From Anagrus nilaparvatae (Eukaryota; Arthropoda; Insecta; Hymenoptera; Mymaridae): a stretch of 64,000 bases of DNA. The notes under the pieces were generated by a model. That model was not told where the DNA came from, made no database searches, and was given only the letters and a program-made list of their open reading frames with translations. Made by a program: the position numbers and the translations under genes. Positions 46,055 through 57,944 of the stretch are shown here, one piece after another (the stretch's first letter is position 1; every line of letters starts with the position of its first letter). Where the stretch lies: the NCBI GenBank assembly GCA_022575985.1, contig JAKSXM010000014.1:13330001-13394000 (forward strand). Direction: 5' to 3'.

Positions 46055-46490
46055 ACTTCATATAAAACTTGGTAAAATTAAGCAATATGTAAAGGCTGTT
46101 GACAAAGAAGGCGAATGCTTTAAATATTTGGCCGTGAGGCATTCAGAAGCAAAAATTAAGGAAGGTATTTTTAATGACCCTGATATAAGAAAACTGATGG
46201 AAGATGATGCTTTTATACAGAAATGAATAGTCAAGAGAAAAAAGCTTATTAGTAAAAAAGTTTCTAGGTAATAATAAAGATAAAAATTATAAATAGATAG
46301 TTGCTTATCTGGTTAAAAATTTTAAAATTTTGGGCTGTAACGTGAGTTTAAGAGTAAATTTTCTGGATTCGCGTATTGATTCTTTTCCAGGAAATTTAGG
46401 TAATTACAGTAAAGAACAGGGTGAAAGGTCCCACCAAGATATTACAGCAATGGAAAAGCGATATCAAGGAAGATAAAAGCTAAAATCATC
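46055..46490 (+). pseudogene. Decayed TE-associated gene fragment (unnamed family)
   Basis: Two readable blocks in different frames. The first (about 46058-46226) reads LHIKLGKIKQYVKAVDKEGE, then SEAKIKEGIFNDPDIRKLME, and stops. The second (about 46360-46476) reads DSRIDSFPGNLGNYSKEQGE, then RSHQDITAMEKRYQGR, and stops. I recall this pair of blocks from a protein family found in many copies in arthropod and cnidarian genomes and thought to be transposon-related, but I cannot name it. Stops and frameshifts between the blocks show it is dead. No inverted ends found around it. Confidence 0.6.
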
Positions 46491-46899
46491 TGTGCGAGAG
46501 ATGGTATAAAGTAAATATAGTAAAAATAATTTGAAATACTAATATGTACAATATAATATTAAAATAAATTAATTAAAATTAATTATTTAAATTAAAATTA
46601 TAAATTAAAAATTATCACAATATAAAATTAAGAATTGCCAAACAAAGCGTGAAATCATGCGTGAATAAATCCCGTTTATTTTTGGGTCAATAATACATAT
46701 AAGAATTTTAACCACAAAAATAAAAACTATTTCTTTTATAAATCCATTTAATCAATTTAAAAAAATCGATGCCACCATTTCACAATTTTTATTTGAAAAA
46801 AAAAAAAAAAAATACAAGAGTTTTTTACGTTTTCTTGTTCAATTATTGGCCAAAAACAAAAAAAGTAAAAAGGAAAAGTAAAAATTTTTTTAAAACCTT

Positions 46900-47147
46900 C
46901 ACACCAAACTTTAAAGAGTTTTTTGTTACGCAGAAAAGATTTGATGTTTATTTAATTCTTTAGAGAGGAATTCTTTTGAAGTTAATTCTTTTAAAAAAAT
47001 GTATTTTTGTTTTTATTCTGTTCAAAAAGAATTAAAACAAAAATAAATCTTTTTAAAAGAATTAACCTCAAAATAATTCCTCTCTAAAGAATTAAATAAA
47101 CATTAAATCTTTTCTGCGTAACAAAATATTCTTTTAGGTTTGGTGTG
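46900..47147. mobile_element. 248-bp palindromic MITE
   Basis: Ends CACACCAAAC inverted at both sides; arms of about 90-100 bases with GTTACGCAGAAAAGATTT and TTCTTTAGAGAGGAATT. No clear target duplication. The flanks are AT-rich; the frames at 46769-46963 and 47145-47498 are low-complexity and not supported. Confidence 0.8.
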
Positions 47148-48359
47148 TTTAATGTAGATAAAATTTGCAAAAAAAAAGCCAAGAATCACATTTTTAAGTT
47201 AAATTTTAGTACTTTTACTAATTACTTTATTTTTAAGATGCGATTTTATGTATTTTTTTTAATTCACGGAAGCTCTCGAAAATTTACCTCATTTTGGGTT
47301 AGCGAAATATCTGAATTTTTTTTATGTGAAATAAGGGTCCCAACTAATGCTAAAAACAATCGAATAATAATTTTAAAAAAATTTCTATTCGAACGCCCTT
47401 TTATTTTTAGCAGAAAAAAAATAAAATTGCTTTTAACCTCATCTGTCCAAAAGGATAAAAATAATTTTTTTTTTCTTGAAATATTTTTTTTAAACTAATA
47501 AGTATTCATCTTTCGATTAATACGTGATTTTTTTTGTGTGAAATGTTAAATGGTAAAAAAAAAGTAATTTTTACAGCGTGAAGTATGTTTTTTTGTAAGC
47601 AACATACGCAGTACCTTGGGCGTAAAAGAGAATTTAAATTATATTTTTAACTTAATTTTCTGTGGAAAATAATATTTAGTTTATCTATAAATAGTACGTG
47701 TTTTCAAGTTTTGTTTTCAACCACTGTTGGCCTATGATGCCTATGATCGATATAATTGGCACTTTAAATCTCCCTTTCTTGAACTATAAAGCGCAAAAAT
47801 TCAAAATTTAAATAAAATAAGAAATATAATAATTTTCTCATTGTATTATATACACAAAAAAATAGAGGGAGCTTCAGTCCAAACACATGTGTCGTAGATG
47901 TCCTGATTTCCGGGCTATATCAGAACGGAAGAAATTGAAAATTTTACAATAAAAATATAACCAAACAAGAAATATATTATTATTTTTTGTAATGCACTGT
48001 ATAAGATTTTTTCAGCAATATATTAAAATACTAATAATTTAGAAATTAACTAGCGCAGAAATTAATTAGTTGCGCACTCGAGATTATTGCACGTAAAAAA
48101 AATATAAGACAAACTGAACGTATTACATTACTGAAATATGATTAGTATTGTAAGTTGTTGAATGGAAAGATTAAACGTTGAATTGTCAAATAAAAACATT
48201 AGACCAACAAACACTTTGTTGATTCAAGCAAAATTAAAATCGTTAAGTTAACCACTTAAATCTTTGTTGAATCAACATAGTGTTAGATAAACCAACAACC
48301 TACAACATTAATATGATTAATTTTAATAGTTAGGTCAATGCTTTTTTTTATATTAAAAT
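47148..48359. other. AT-rich DNA without a supported gene
   Basis: A 117-codon frame at 47145-47498 is rich in Phe, Lys and Ile and shows no motif. About 48120-48300 has several TTGTTGAAT/ATTCAACAA-type words, loosely mirrored at 48980-49080, perhaps the ends of an old element around the tRNA-like repeat. Confidence 0.4.
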
Positions 48360-48895
48360 ATTTATTCATTCTTTCTCTTTCTATCCTTTTATGCTCCTCT
48401 TATTATTATTCAATAAAGAAATGGAATTTCCTAAAAATTATTAATGATAGTTTTAAGTATTATTTTTAAATATAAATTTCACTGCGGGTATGCATAATTT
48501 ACTTTTGCTTATATTATTATTCATTATTATTATAATAAAGAAATGGAATTTCCTAAAAATTATTTATGATAGTTTTAACTATTATTTTTAAATATGCATT
48601 TCACTGGGTATGCATAATTTACTCTGCATATAATTTCGAAAATTATTATCTGTAACATATAGTACTTAAAATTTTTTTATTAAATCAAAGTGTCCTGTTA
48701 GCAGAATGGATAATCACGCTGTCTCTGAAGCCGCGGTACTCGGTTCGATCCCAGTAGCAGTCAAAATTTTTCTTTGGTTTTTTTTAACAGATTTTAAATT
48801 AATAAATATATAAAAGTACATAAATAAATATAAAAAAATAATTATCAAAAAAAAAAAAAATTATTAATAAAAAAAAAAAAAAAAAAAAAAATACC
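48360..48895 (+). repeat. tRNA-like repeat, copy 2
   Basis: Plus-strand relative of 44083-44520. It contains a ~120-bp tandem duplication (48415-48535 and 48536-48640, each with AATAAAGAAATGGAATTTCC and GGGTATGCATAATTTACT), then the tRNA-like sequence, then about 80 bases and long A-runs (48849-48893). The A-rich tail suggests retroposition. Confidence 0.6.
48690..48763 (+). tRNA. tRNA-like sequence (SINE-type)
   Basis: GTGTCCTGTTAGCAGAATGG start (A-box-like TTAGCAGAATGG), B box GGTTCGATCCC, end GCAGTC. The T arm CTCGGTTCGATCCCAG is well formed; the acceptor stem is weak. Followed by an A-rich tail, so a SINE head is more likely than a working tRNA. Confidence 0.55.
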
Positions 48896-49240
48896 TAAAT
48901 AAATATAAAAAAAATAATTATCAAAAATAAATAATTAATAAAAAAAAATAAAAAAATAATTTTTTTTAAACAAAATTTTCACTCTGTTTGAATCAACTAA
49001 GTAACTATGACAATTCAACAAATACTTTGTTAGCATATTTCAACAAAGTTATTTGTCAATACAACTTAGAATTTTATCCGTGTGAAAAATAAAATTTCCT
49101 GTAAGAGGAAATATTTTATACATTAAGTGATAGTAATAATATTTTTTATAATCTCCAATCAATTAATAGTAATCATTTGTATGACTCCTTACAGAAATGA
49201 GGAGCAGATTTTTGCTAGTTCGATGACCCTTACCTGAATC

Positions 49241-49419
49241 ATGGCGACGAACAAACAACCTGCAATAACCGTCCACAAGAGGAATGGTTCCTGCTCGAGC
49301 ATGTTTGGCCACAGGCGAGCCGAGTCAGCGGGTGGTTTTGTGACTGGACATCGGAAGACCGAAAGCATTTCCGGTGTCTTCGGTCACAAACCCTTGGATG
49401 GAATTTTATCTCACAAGAG
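49241..49419 (+). CDS. Host gene, first coding exon (unidentified protein)
   Basis: The only convincing host coding sequence. The ATG at 49241 has an in-frame TGA six bases upstream and lies about 46 bases after a splice-acceptor-like TTACAG (49189-49194), so the exon probably begins at 49195 with a short 5' UTR. It encodes 59 residues plus two bases and ends AG|GTAACG at 49419/49420. The protein has three spaced basic/Ser modules, GHRRAES (23-29), GHRKTES (36-42) and, across the exon end, SHKRSES (57-63). All fit the R-x-x-S/K-x-x-S shape of basophilic kinase or 14-3-3 sites. GC-rich balanced codons differ sharply from the AT-rich surroundings. Family not recognised. Confidence 0.8.
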
Positions 49420-49480
49420 GTAACGAAAATCAGTTTTATTAAGAAAATGCAAATTAATGGATTGCTTCTTCCTTATATAG

Positions 49481-49684
49481 ATCAGAATCTGGGGGAAACT
49501 ATCATATACCTGGGCACTGGCGCCACGAGAGCATGTACGCCATGACGGGCCTTTATGCGGATAGCACTGCTGTTGGGAAAACTGAAGCTCAGGCTGCCAC
49601 GCAAGCGGACTCTGCTAGATTCGTCGCCGATGCCGTTATTCGTTGTCACAGTAGGAATCCTAGTTCCGGTCTTGTTGATCACAG
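49481..49684 (+). CDS. Host gene, second coding exon
   Basis: Begins after TTATATAG (49473-49480) following a 61-base intron, short enough to be typical of insects. The exon is 204 bases, in phase 2 at both ends, so it could be skipped without a frameshift. It encodes SESGGNYHIPGHWRHESMYA, then MTGLYADSTAVGKTEAQAAT, then ADSARFVADAVIRCHS and SSGLVDHR, ending AG|GTTCGC at 49684/49685. There is no stop, so at least one more exon lies downstream. I found none in the next 1.3 kb, so the next intron is long or the rest is outside the window. No domain recognised. Confidence 0.8.
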
Positions 49685-50375
49685 GTTCGCTTACCTAAAC
49701 CACTTAACTTTTACTTTATTATGATGTATTACCTCGTGCTTTACAAGGTCATAAACCTCGATTTTCGAGGATTTTTTGTTATGTCGTCGCTCTCTTATCT
49801 GCAGCTAAGCGTAGAAAAAAAATGTTTCAATAACTACAAATATGGGATCTTAAAAATCTTATTTTTTGCGTAATTTACAAAATAAAATATATAGTAAATT
49901 TTTTTGCCTATAGCGGTACGTTTGAGAGCAGCAAGCGGTAAATATAAACAACATGGTGTTTTGTACCCATAGATACGAAATTGAGATTTTGACAGTTAAA
50001 AAATCTATTTGTATTGAAATGACGGTTGCTATCGTCATACCTTTTGGGAAGTGCTAATTTGCCGCCATACCAGCCCAAAATTGGATAAATGGCACGACAA
50101 AATTAACCAATAGGTACAAGGCTAAAATTTCAGTTAAGCCCCAGATATTATAAAAATGGATTTGCCATGGGCTCGTCATACTGCCCCCAAACATTCTTTT
50201 CTTATCAAATGTACTGCTAAGTAAAAGTATGGAATAAATTTTTTTATAAACCTGAAGGTATATTTATTATCATAAAAATATCCATGCCATACTCAACTCA
50301 CCTCTTTATCAGTTCTGAATACATACTTGTCCATAACAAATGTTAATTATTTTGATATCTATATTTGATTTCATG
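49685..50375. other. Presumed intron of the host gene
   Basis: AT-rich, starting at the GT donor after exon 2. Contains a patch with TTGCCGCCATACCAGCCC near 50058 and no further exon-like frame. Confidence 0.5.
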
Positions 50376-50589
50376 TATATGTTGTAGCCCCATAGAATAA
50401 TCGGTTTTATAGGCTATAAGCCGGCCCATAGAGTAAAAATGCTCGAGAAATATTTCGCTCTGAAGCTGCGTGTTCAAGTTTCCTATAGGCCGGCAGCTTC
50501 ATAGAGAAATAGATTTGTTCGAGCATTTTTACTCTATGGACCGGCTTATGGCCTATAAAACCGATTATCCTACGGGGCTACGACATATA
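50376..50589. mobile_element. 214-bp palindromic MITE in the presumed intron
   Basis: Inverted ends TATATGTTGTAGCCCC and, reversed, TATATGTCGTAGCCCC, with arms carrying ATCGGTTTTATAGGC and GAGTAAAAATGCTCGA. Target duplication not clear. Confidence 0.82.
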
Positions 50590-51022
50590 CACGGTAGAAC
50601 TGCTTTGATTGAAAATTCAAACGAAAGCTAAAATATAAAATAAAAATGAATTATAATAAAGAGTAAACAAATGATCTGTGTATCCATTTTAAAAGTGAAT
50701 TAATAGATTATATAACCAGATAATTGCTAACAATTATAGACTGTGCGAAGCATAACAACCCACTAAATTTATTCCTAAATACAGACGATTTTTATTATTT
50801 GAAATATTATTAATTGGGTATATTAGGTGGAGTAAATAATCAAACTCATTTTGTTATAAACAATAAATATTTAATGTACAAAATATTGTATGTGTACATT
50901 TACAGTATTAGCGTGTTTATTTACATAATAGTAATTAATTAAATGTATATTCAAAATAATAACTAATTAATTAATTTTTGATTATATATGATTTGTTTTT
51001 GAAAAATATTTTAATCAATATT
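50590..51022. other. No recognised feature
   Basis: AT-rich spacer between the MITE and the helicase pseudogene. Confidence 0.4.
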
Positions 51023-53756
51023 TTATTCTTTAATTGCTTTATTAATTTTGTTTAATGATTGCATAAAAGCTTGTTTCACTTTAAAAGATGTTGAAAGTCG
51101 TATTGAGTCAAAACGATATTTGTTGTAACCTTTTATTAAAATTATATCATTAATTGATTTAACTCGACTCAAACCGACGTATGTAATTCCCAATTGTCTT
51201 TCCGTGTCTCCTATGTGTAAGAAAATTTTATCTAACGTCTGCCCTTGAGACTTGTGGATGGTTAGAGCATATGACAACATTACTGGAAATTGCGTGCGAC
51301 TGCATAAAATATTATTATGTTTCCAAGTTCTTTCCACGGGAATAATTGGGAAATAATTTTTATACAAAAATAGTCCTTTATAATTTTCAAATTCAACCAT
51401 TAATACTTGAGGTAATTGTGGTGGTGATTCATTATCAGCATATATTATTTCCCGTATGTATCCTCAGCTTCCAATTGTTAATCCACCTGCTACCCATAAA
51501 TTTGCACGTTACATTATTCTACAGTCTTTTGACAAGTATAATATATTCTGTAATCCTGTTGCTTTTTCGTCCGAGCAACGCATGGCAATATTGGGTGTGT
51601 TTATTGAAACTATGCGTGCAACTGGATGTCCCGTATTTTTCAAAAATGTTTCATTATGTGTTTTAACTTGTGCACACGTTGGATATAAATAAATTGCGTT
51701 TTTAAAATTGTTTAATTCTTCTTTGGGGATAACGCACACTGATTCAGAAAAAAAAAGCGGAAAAAAATTAGCTTCAAGCGAGGTTTTAATGAATTTTGAT
51801 GCGGTTTGCGGCATTCAGTTCCTAAAAATGTGTATTCACCGAAAAATACGGCAAGAATTTCTGATTATTTGAATTTTCACCCCTTAAGTACTTAAAACTA
51901 CCCCTAAATAAGAGTTTTTTTATAACATTCATTTTTTGCAAAAATTAGTTGCCAATCACTTTTAAAACTTTTATAAACATTAAAAATTGTGAATTTTCAT
52001 GAATTTAAAGTAGAAGAATAAAAACAGCCCCTATTAAAACCCAAAGTACCTCTGAAACTACTCAAAGAAATTGAGTTGCACATGCACATAAGCCTTAGAA
52101 TTTTAAGGGTAGTTTCAGAGGTACTTTGGGTTTTAATAGAGTCAGTTTTTTTTCTTCTACTTTAAATTCATGAAAATTCACAATTTTTAATGTTTATAAA
52201 AGTTATAAAAGTGATTGACAACTAAACATTGCAAAAAATGAATGTTATAAAAAAACTCTTATTTAGGGGTAGTTTTAAGTACTTAAGGGGTGAAAATTCA
52301 AATAATCAGAAATTCTTGCCGTATTTTTCGGTGAATACACATTTTTAGGAACTGAATGCCGCAAACCGCATCAAAATTCATTAAAACCTCGCTTGAAGCT
52401 AATTTTTTTCCGCTTTTTTTTTTCTGAATCAGTGTGTAACGGTTTCTCTTCGGTTATATAATAAGTTATAATTTTGTTGAGACAGTTCTGCATTTGCTAT
52501 TTCATCTAGCAATTGTGAGTAAGGGGTATGATTACCCTTTTGTCTGTGTGCGTTTTGGAGACAATAATACTTTTGGAATTGTTTAAAAATTATTCTTCCT
52601 TGTATTTGTAAATTGTCTGTTAGTTTTTTATCACTAAATACTGCTGTGTCTACAACCGGTGTCAATTGATTGTAATCTCCAAGTAAGTAAATTATGATTT
52701 CGCCAAAAGGTTCGTCAATTTCATTAGCATGTATTTCTCGACATCGTGATTGTATCTGAAATAACGTTCTTAAACCGATCAAAGACATTTCATCTATTAT
52801 TAAAAATTTCAAATCTTTCAAATCCGTTTGAAATTTTTTTGCATTTTGATTTTCTAATTTAGAAAATAACTTGTAATTTAAAGGTAATCGTAGCAAATAA
52901 TGTAATGTTAGTCCATCTATGTTAACTGATACCATACCTGTTGATGCCGCTACTTTAACCGAATCTTCTCCGAAAATTGATGTAATCCTCTTAACCATTT
53001 CTTTGATTATTGTGCTTTTACCAGAACCAGCTTTGCCTTGTATTATAACTCTTTTTATACTATTTGCTGTCATAGTACCGTTTTTTATACTGGTTATTTG
53101 AGTATCTAACAAGTTTAATATTTGTTGTTGGTCATCTGTAAACGATATTTTAGATTCTGTATTTTGTTTATATATTTTCTTTTCTTGTTGAGATTTGTAG
53201 GTATTCAGAAAAGAATGTATTTCTAATTCAGTTGGTTTGTTTTCAATAGGCATATTCCAGTTATAACATAAATCTATCGCCCTTTTTCCTAAATCTCTTT
53301 CTAAATTGTCATTTTGGAATCCTGATAGAAACTCAAATGCCTTTTTTATGTTATCATCATTTATTTCTTCTGGAATTTCATCATTCTCAGTGAATTCGTT
53401 TAAATCTATGTTTTCATTGTTATTTATATTTAATGTTTCGTAAATTTGCTTCCATTTATTTATATTTTCATATGATTGAAGAATATCATTATAATCATTT
53501 TTAAATAATATGTTTAAAATACATTGTTGTTTATAAAATTTTTCATCTTTAATTTCATTGTTAGTTATTTTAAATTTCGGAAAAATTCTAACAATGTTTT
53601 CTTTCCGTCGATTTGTAAATTTGTTCTTGACAATTGTATAATTTTTAGCGAAATTTAATAACGTTAAGTTATTTAGTTCTTTTGGTCTGATCTTATATTT
53701 TTCTATTAAATTACAAGTTTTTGTATCAATATTTTCATCATTTGATTCATTTGTCT
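51023..53756 (-). pseudogene. PIF1-type helicase of a Helitron-like element, interrupted
   Basis: Minus-strand gene for a superfamily 1 PIF1 helicase of the Helitron type, which would unwind DNA during rolling-circle transposition. Order of motifs: LTLLNFAKNYTIV and RRKENIVRIFPKF (Helitron linker), GKAGSGKSTI (Walker A), FLIIDEMSLIGL (Walker B), LGDYNQLTPVVD (motif III), NAHRQKG, then after the interruption SYALTIHKSQGQTLDK and YVGLSRVKS (motifs V-VI). The frame is open from about 53756 to the insertion at 52436. It resumes at 51729, and two in-frame stops (near 51505 and 51455) precede the last block. The open frame begins just after TTTCAG, a possible splice acceptor. No Rep domain is seen upstream. 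Non-functional. Confidence 0.88.
51735..52436. mobile_element. 702-bp foldback element inside the helicase gene
   Basis: A palindrome with arms of about 330 bases. Both ends read CACACTGATTCAG inward, with a ~40-base centre near 52080. It is flanked by a perfect 5-bp target duplication TAACG (51730-51734 and 52437-52441). Removing the element and one TAACG restores the helicase frame across the site (Glu-Thr-Val then Ile-Pro-Lys). It encodes nothing. The superfamily is not assigned. Confidence 0.92.
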
Positions 53757-55110
53757 GAAATCAAAAAATTATTTATATATTGTTTAATAGTCTGTTGAAA
53801 AGTGCGTAAAATTGTTTCTCGATTTACGAATTATTTGGAATCGAAAATTCGTTCGCAAATCGAAAAAATAAAAAAAAATTCTAGTTGAGTTGTATGTACA
53901 TTATTGATATTATAAGTAAAATTAAATATTATGGTACTACTATACTACTACTACTACTACTACTACTGTTTTTTTCAAAAGTCGATTTCTCAAATGCCTA
54001 TTAGTAAAAAATCTTTTAACAATGTTTAAAATTTTTCTTAAACTTTATATTTTTTGGCAAAAAAAAAATTTCGATGGGACACTGCTTTTTGGGAGCTCTA
54101 GATAAAAAAATAGCAGCTTTCAAAAGATCCTTTTTTACAAATTTCAAGTTTCCCATCAAGTCACGTGAGCAGTTAAAAATCTGACCAAAAATTTGGATTC
54201 CGCGGGAAATTTTACATAAGGATATATCTTTTCATGTTTTTAAGAGCGTTTATGTTATTGCAGCAAAATTTTAAATTGAAAGATTAAAACATATCATTTT
54301 TTGATGAATTTTTTTATTTCTAAATTATACAAATTATTCAAAATTAATCAGAAAATTCTTTATTATTTCATTGTTATTCGCTGTTTTAACATAAAAGCTC
54401 TTAAAAACATGAAAAGATATATCCTTTAAATTTTTCATGCTAATGTGAGTTTTTTACAGCAATAATAAAAAAAATTATGACTCATTTTTCTTATATTTTT
54501 TACGACAGTTAAAAATACTTTGCGGCAGTTGTGAAAACCTGACCATACAAATCGCACTCACTTCATTTAAATTTATCCATATAGAAAAGTAAAGATTTAT
54601 AAGTTTAAATGATTTTATTAAATTTTCTTATTAAATTTAAAAAAATAATATTAATTTAAAAAAATATTATTTTTCATTTCATTTCATACATATTTTAGTT
54701 GAGATTAAGAATAAGTTGTATAGTATAAATAGCTTTGTCTTATTGAAAATATTATTTAAAATAAATAAAAAAGAAGAGATTATAAAAAAATTTTATGTTC
54801 TAAATTCAAGTTTTTAACTTTGAAGTTACATGAGTAGATGATTTGTAAATCGTTAAATTACTGTATATAAGCTATTTAAATTAATTAAAATGAATTTATT
54901 ATGTCTAAATGTAAAATATAATTATAAGAGTTACAGTTCCATCAAATAAGTATTGTTTAATTACGTAGGTTCATTTTATTTTAAAGATGTTTAAATAATT
55001 ATTAAAATTGTTATTTATATTATTGGTAAGGAATTATATATTCACCTTTATTTGTATCCAATCGTCATCTTAAATTACTAAATTGACGTAACTCCGTGAA
55101 CTGTGATATA
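53757..55110. other. AT-rich DNA with a (CTA)n tract and an inverted pair
   Basis: (CTA)n at about 53937-53970. An inverted pair GGATATATCTTTTCATGTTT (54220) and its complement (about 54425) spans roughly 210 bases, MITE-like. No coding sequence; if a Helitron Rep domain once lay here it is not recognisable. Confidence 0.5.
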
Positions 55111-55702
55111 GGCCATTGAATAAAGATCTCGACTTGGACAAAAATCCTCCAGAAATGAAAAGTTGTGGAATGTGTTGGTTTTAGCCTAATTTGAAAGAGG
55201 AAACAAAATCGGACATTTCAACCCAGTGCTGGCCCCCCCAGGGGGGGGGGGGGAAGATGGGGCAAAACGGCTTTTTACAAATAACTCAAAAAGTAAGCAA
55301 TATATAAAAAAAAGTTTGAAATAAAAATTGTAGGTGAGGAAATTTCCGACGAAAATGGTTGTTAGAAATTTTTCAATCGGACGCACTGGGACCGAACTAT
55401 AAGCGGTCAAAGTTTCGACCTTTTTTACTAAATTTTCAAAAATCGATATTTCACGAAAGAAAAAAAAACGCGTTTTTGATGAGTTTTTTTGATTTCTTGG
55501 TAGTCAAAAGTGTTAGATATGGGTATGTAAGGTTTTTTACATATAATAGCATGTTTCTGGATATAAAATTTTGCATGTATTTGTTTCTGCACCCCCACAC
55601 ATAGACGTTGCAACCCCTAGAACATGCATTTTTTTTAGTTTCCAATTTTTGATGTTTTCAGCTAAAAAATCTTATAAAAATGGGCAAACTTAGTATGGAA
55701 TT
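55111..55702 (+). repeat. ~590-bp dispersed repeat, copy 2 (partner 35725-36305)
   Basis: Collinear with copy 1. The main length difference is in the C/G-run near 55234-55256. Short frames here are not conserved between the copies, so it is non-coding. Confidence 0.85.
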
Positions 55703-56390
55703 ACTCATTAGAGATCCGTACTATGTATTCAAATCAAAATATGCACTTATTTCAATGTAATTTTGCCTTAATAAAAAACGATTTTATCTAGGATTTTTAA
55801 ATTTTTAGCATTTTTTTAATAAAAAAACGGTTATGGACTCAAGCTACTGTACTATTATGTACCAAAAATGTTGCAAATAGTTGAAATATTATAAAAATAT
55901 AAAATAAATCTTATTTCCCACGAATTTTCGAGGCGTATAAAACAAAATTTTCCGTTGTTTGATGCCGAAAGACGTTTGAAACAATTAAAAACTTAAATCA
56001 ATATGCTTCACTGTGTCAGAGAGCCCAAAAAACCTGATATAAATGGATTTAATTGAGCTTGAAAATTTTTGGATTTTTAGAAATTTTGGCTTTATTTGCA
56101 TAATACAATTTGTATTGGTTAAAATTCATTATAAGTAAACATGATTTTCTTAAGCAACAGAAACAGAAGTAAATGCGATACAAAAATAAATTCTGATTTA
56201 TACCGTTTTTTGTTTGCAAATCGGCACAGTACAATAAGTTAATATATCTGAAAATTTTTTTTTGAACAATAATTTTATGATTTGAAGAATCATTTTCGAT
56301 ATAGTATTTTTCTCTACAGTTAATTTGGGAAATAAGAAATACCCAAATTTATATATATCATTTTACCTTCGATACAAATCAATTAATTAG
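55703..56390. other. AT-rich DNA with a Helitron-related fragment
   Basis: About 56148-56183 (TTCTTAAGCAACAGAAACAG) matches 11681-11717, just before the hairpin of the 10.6-kb Helitron-like insertion. Nothing else recognised. Confidence 0.5.
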
Positions 56391-56399
56391 TATATGCAA

Positions 56400-57000
56400 A
56401 ATTAATTTTTATGGCCTAAGCTAAGTAATAATTAAATTCAAGTAAAATTATATTGTGAGATGAAATTTTATGGCCTAAGCTAAGTAAAAATTATATTTAA
56501 GTAAAAGTATATTTCAAAATATTGATACTGATTAAATTAATAATTTTTTTAAAACTTTAATAAATTAAAGTAGAATTAAAACTAAGTTAAGTCTTGTTGT
56601 TTCCTATTACGCGTTATAATATAACTTTATTTTGGGCCATAAATGTTGTGAGATGAAATATATGGCCTAAGCTAAGTAAATTTTTATTTCAGCAAAAGTA
56701 TAAATTCCTAATAAATATATTTTAACTTTTGGGCCATAAATGTTGTAAGATGAAATTATATGGCCTAAGCTAAGTAAATTTTTATTTCAGCAAAAGTATG
56801 AATTCCTAATAAATATATTATAACTTTTGGGCCATAAATGTTGTGAGATGAAATTTTATGGCCTAAGCTAAGTAAAATTTTAATTTAAGCAAAGTATAAA
56901 TTCCTAATAATAAATATATTATAACTTTTGGGCCATAAATGTTGTGAGATGAAATTAAATGGCCTAAGCTAAGCGAATTTTTATTTCAGCAAAAGTTTAC
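56400..57000. repeat. ~95-bp tandem array with ATGGCCTAAGCTAAGT
   Basis: Six to seven units containing GGCCATAAATGTTGTGAGAT and ATGGCCTAAGCTAAGTAA. The last four (from about 56630) are the most regular. Non-coding. Confidence 0.88.
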
Positions 57001-57714
57001 AGTAAACAGATAATTTTTCTTATTCAGCTTTTTCACATTGAGCTCACAGGCTGTACTATAAATATAATTAGCTTATATTATAACAATTTATTATCTTCAG
57101 AAACTGCTTAACTTGCCAGGCCCCTAAATAACCATTTTATCGGTGGAAAATTAAAATAAAATTAAAGAAATCGTTTTTATAGATTTATGCTTGATTTAGA
57201 TGTATGCAAAATAATTATTATTTGGATAAAGCTATTATGGGGGTAACTACTTTTAAGTTAATGGTCATAGTAACTACGTTTTGGTTAATTTCCTTCTTTC
57301 ACTCATAATCCTCTTCTAAAAAAAATGTCGATTTAAAAAAAAGGTATTTCGTGGAAGATCACGTTAATGAATATTTTTACTACTCATCTATGACTTAAAT
57401 TTTGTTTTTAATGCAAACCATTAATTTGTTTATAATCTTTAAAGTCATATTTAAAGAACTTTGTTTTATAATGAAAAATCATTTTCATAGACAAGATTTT
57501 TACTTTAGATGATATTCTTACTATATGTTTTATTATATGATCCTTACTATATGATCCTCGTCCGAGGTTTGATAAAAAAAAAGCAATTAAAATTCTAATT
57601 AAAATATAAATTCATGTTTATTTAAATTAAAAATATTTTATACAAATTATAGTAAATAATCATTATCGAAGCCACATAAAATTCTAATTAAAATATAGAT
57701 TCATGTCAGGGGGC
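57001..57714. other. No recognised feature
   Basis: AT-rich. A ~45-base segment (AATTAAAATTCTAATTAAAA) near 57585 recurs near 57677. Confidence 0.4.
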
Positions 57715-57870
57715 TAACCACAGGATTCAGGGATTCGGAATCCCTTGTGAATCCTGAATCCGGATTCAAAATTTTTTTTTTCGGGAAAACGCTTGGAATG
57801 ACTTAATATGAACAGAAAAACATGTTTAGAGGTCTGAATCCCTCTGAATCCCTCTGAATCCTTCCCCCTC
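57715..57870. repeat. GGATTC/GAATCC-rich segment
   Basis: Eight or more GAATCC or GGATTC words in about 150 bases, including a tandem CTGAATCCCT x3 (about 57834-57862) and an inverted cluster at 57721-57768. Confidence 0.7.
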
Positions 57871-57944
57871 TTTTTTTTTAGTAAATCGGATAACTTTTTG
57901 AAGTATCCACTTTTTTAATTAATATTTTATTCTAAAAGTTCGTA

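Noticed and set aside
47145..47498. 117-codon frame as a gene
   Set aside because: Extreme Phe/Lys/Ile bias expected from AT-rich DNA, no motif, and an overlap with the end of a MITE.
53937..53970. (CTA)n tract as a LINE tail like the one at 19164-19177
   Set aside because: No LINE coding sequence or target duplication could be found beside it; it may be a simple microsatellite.
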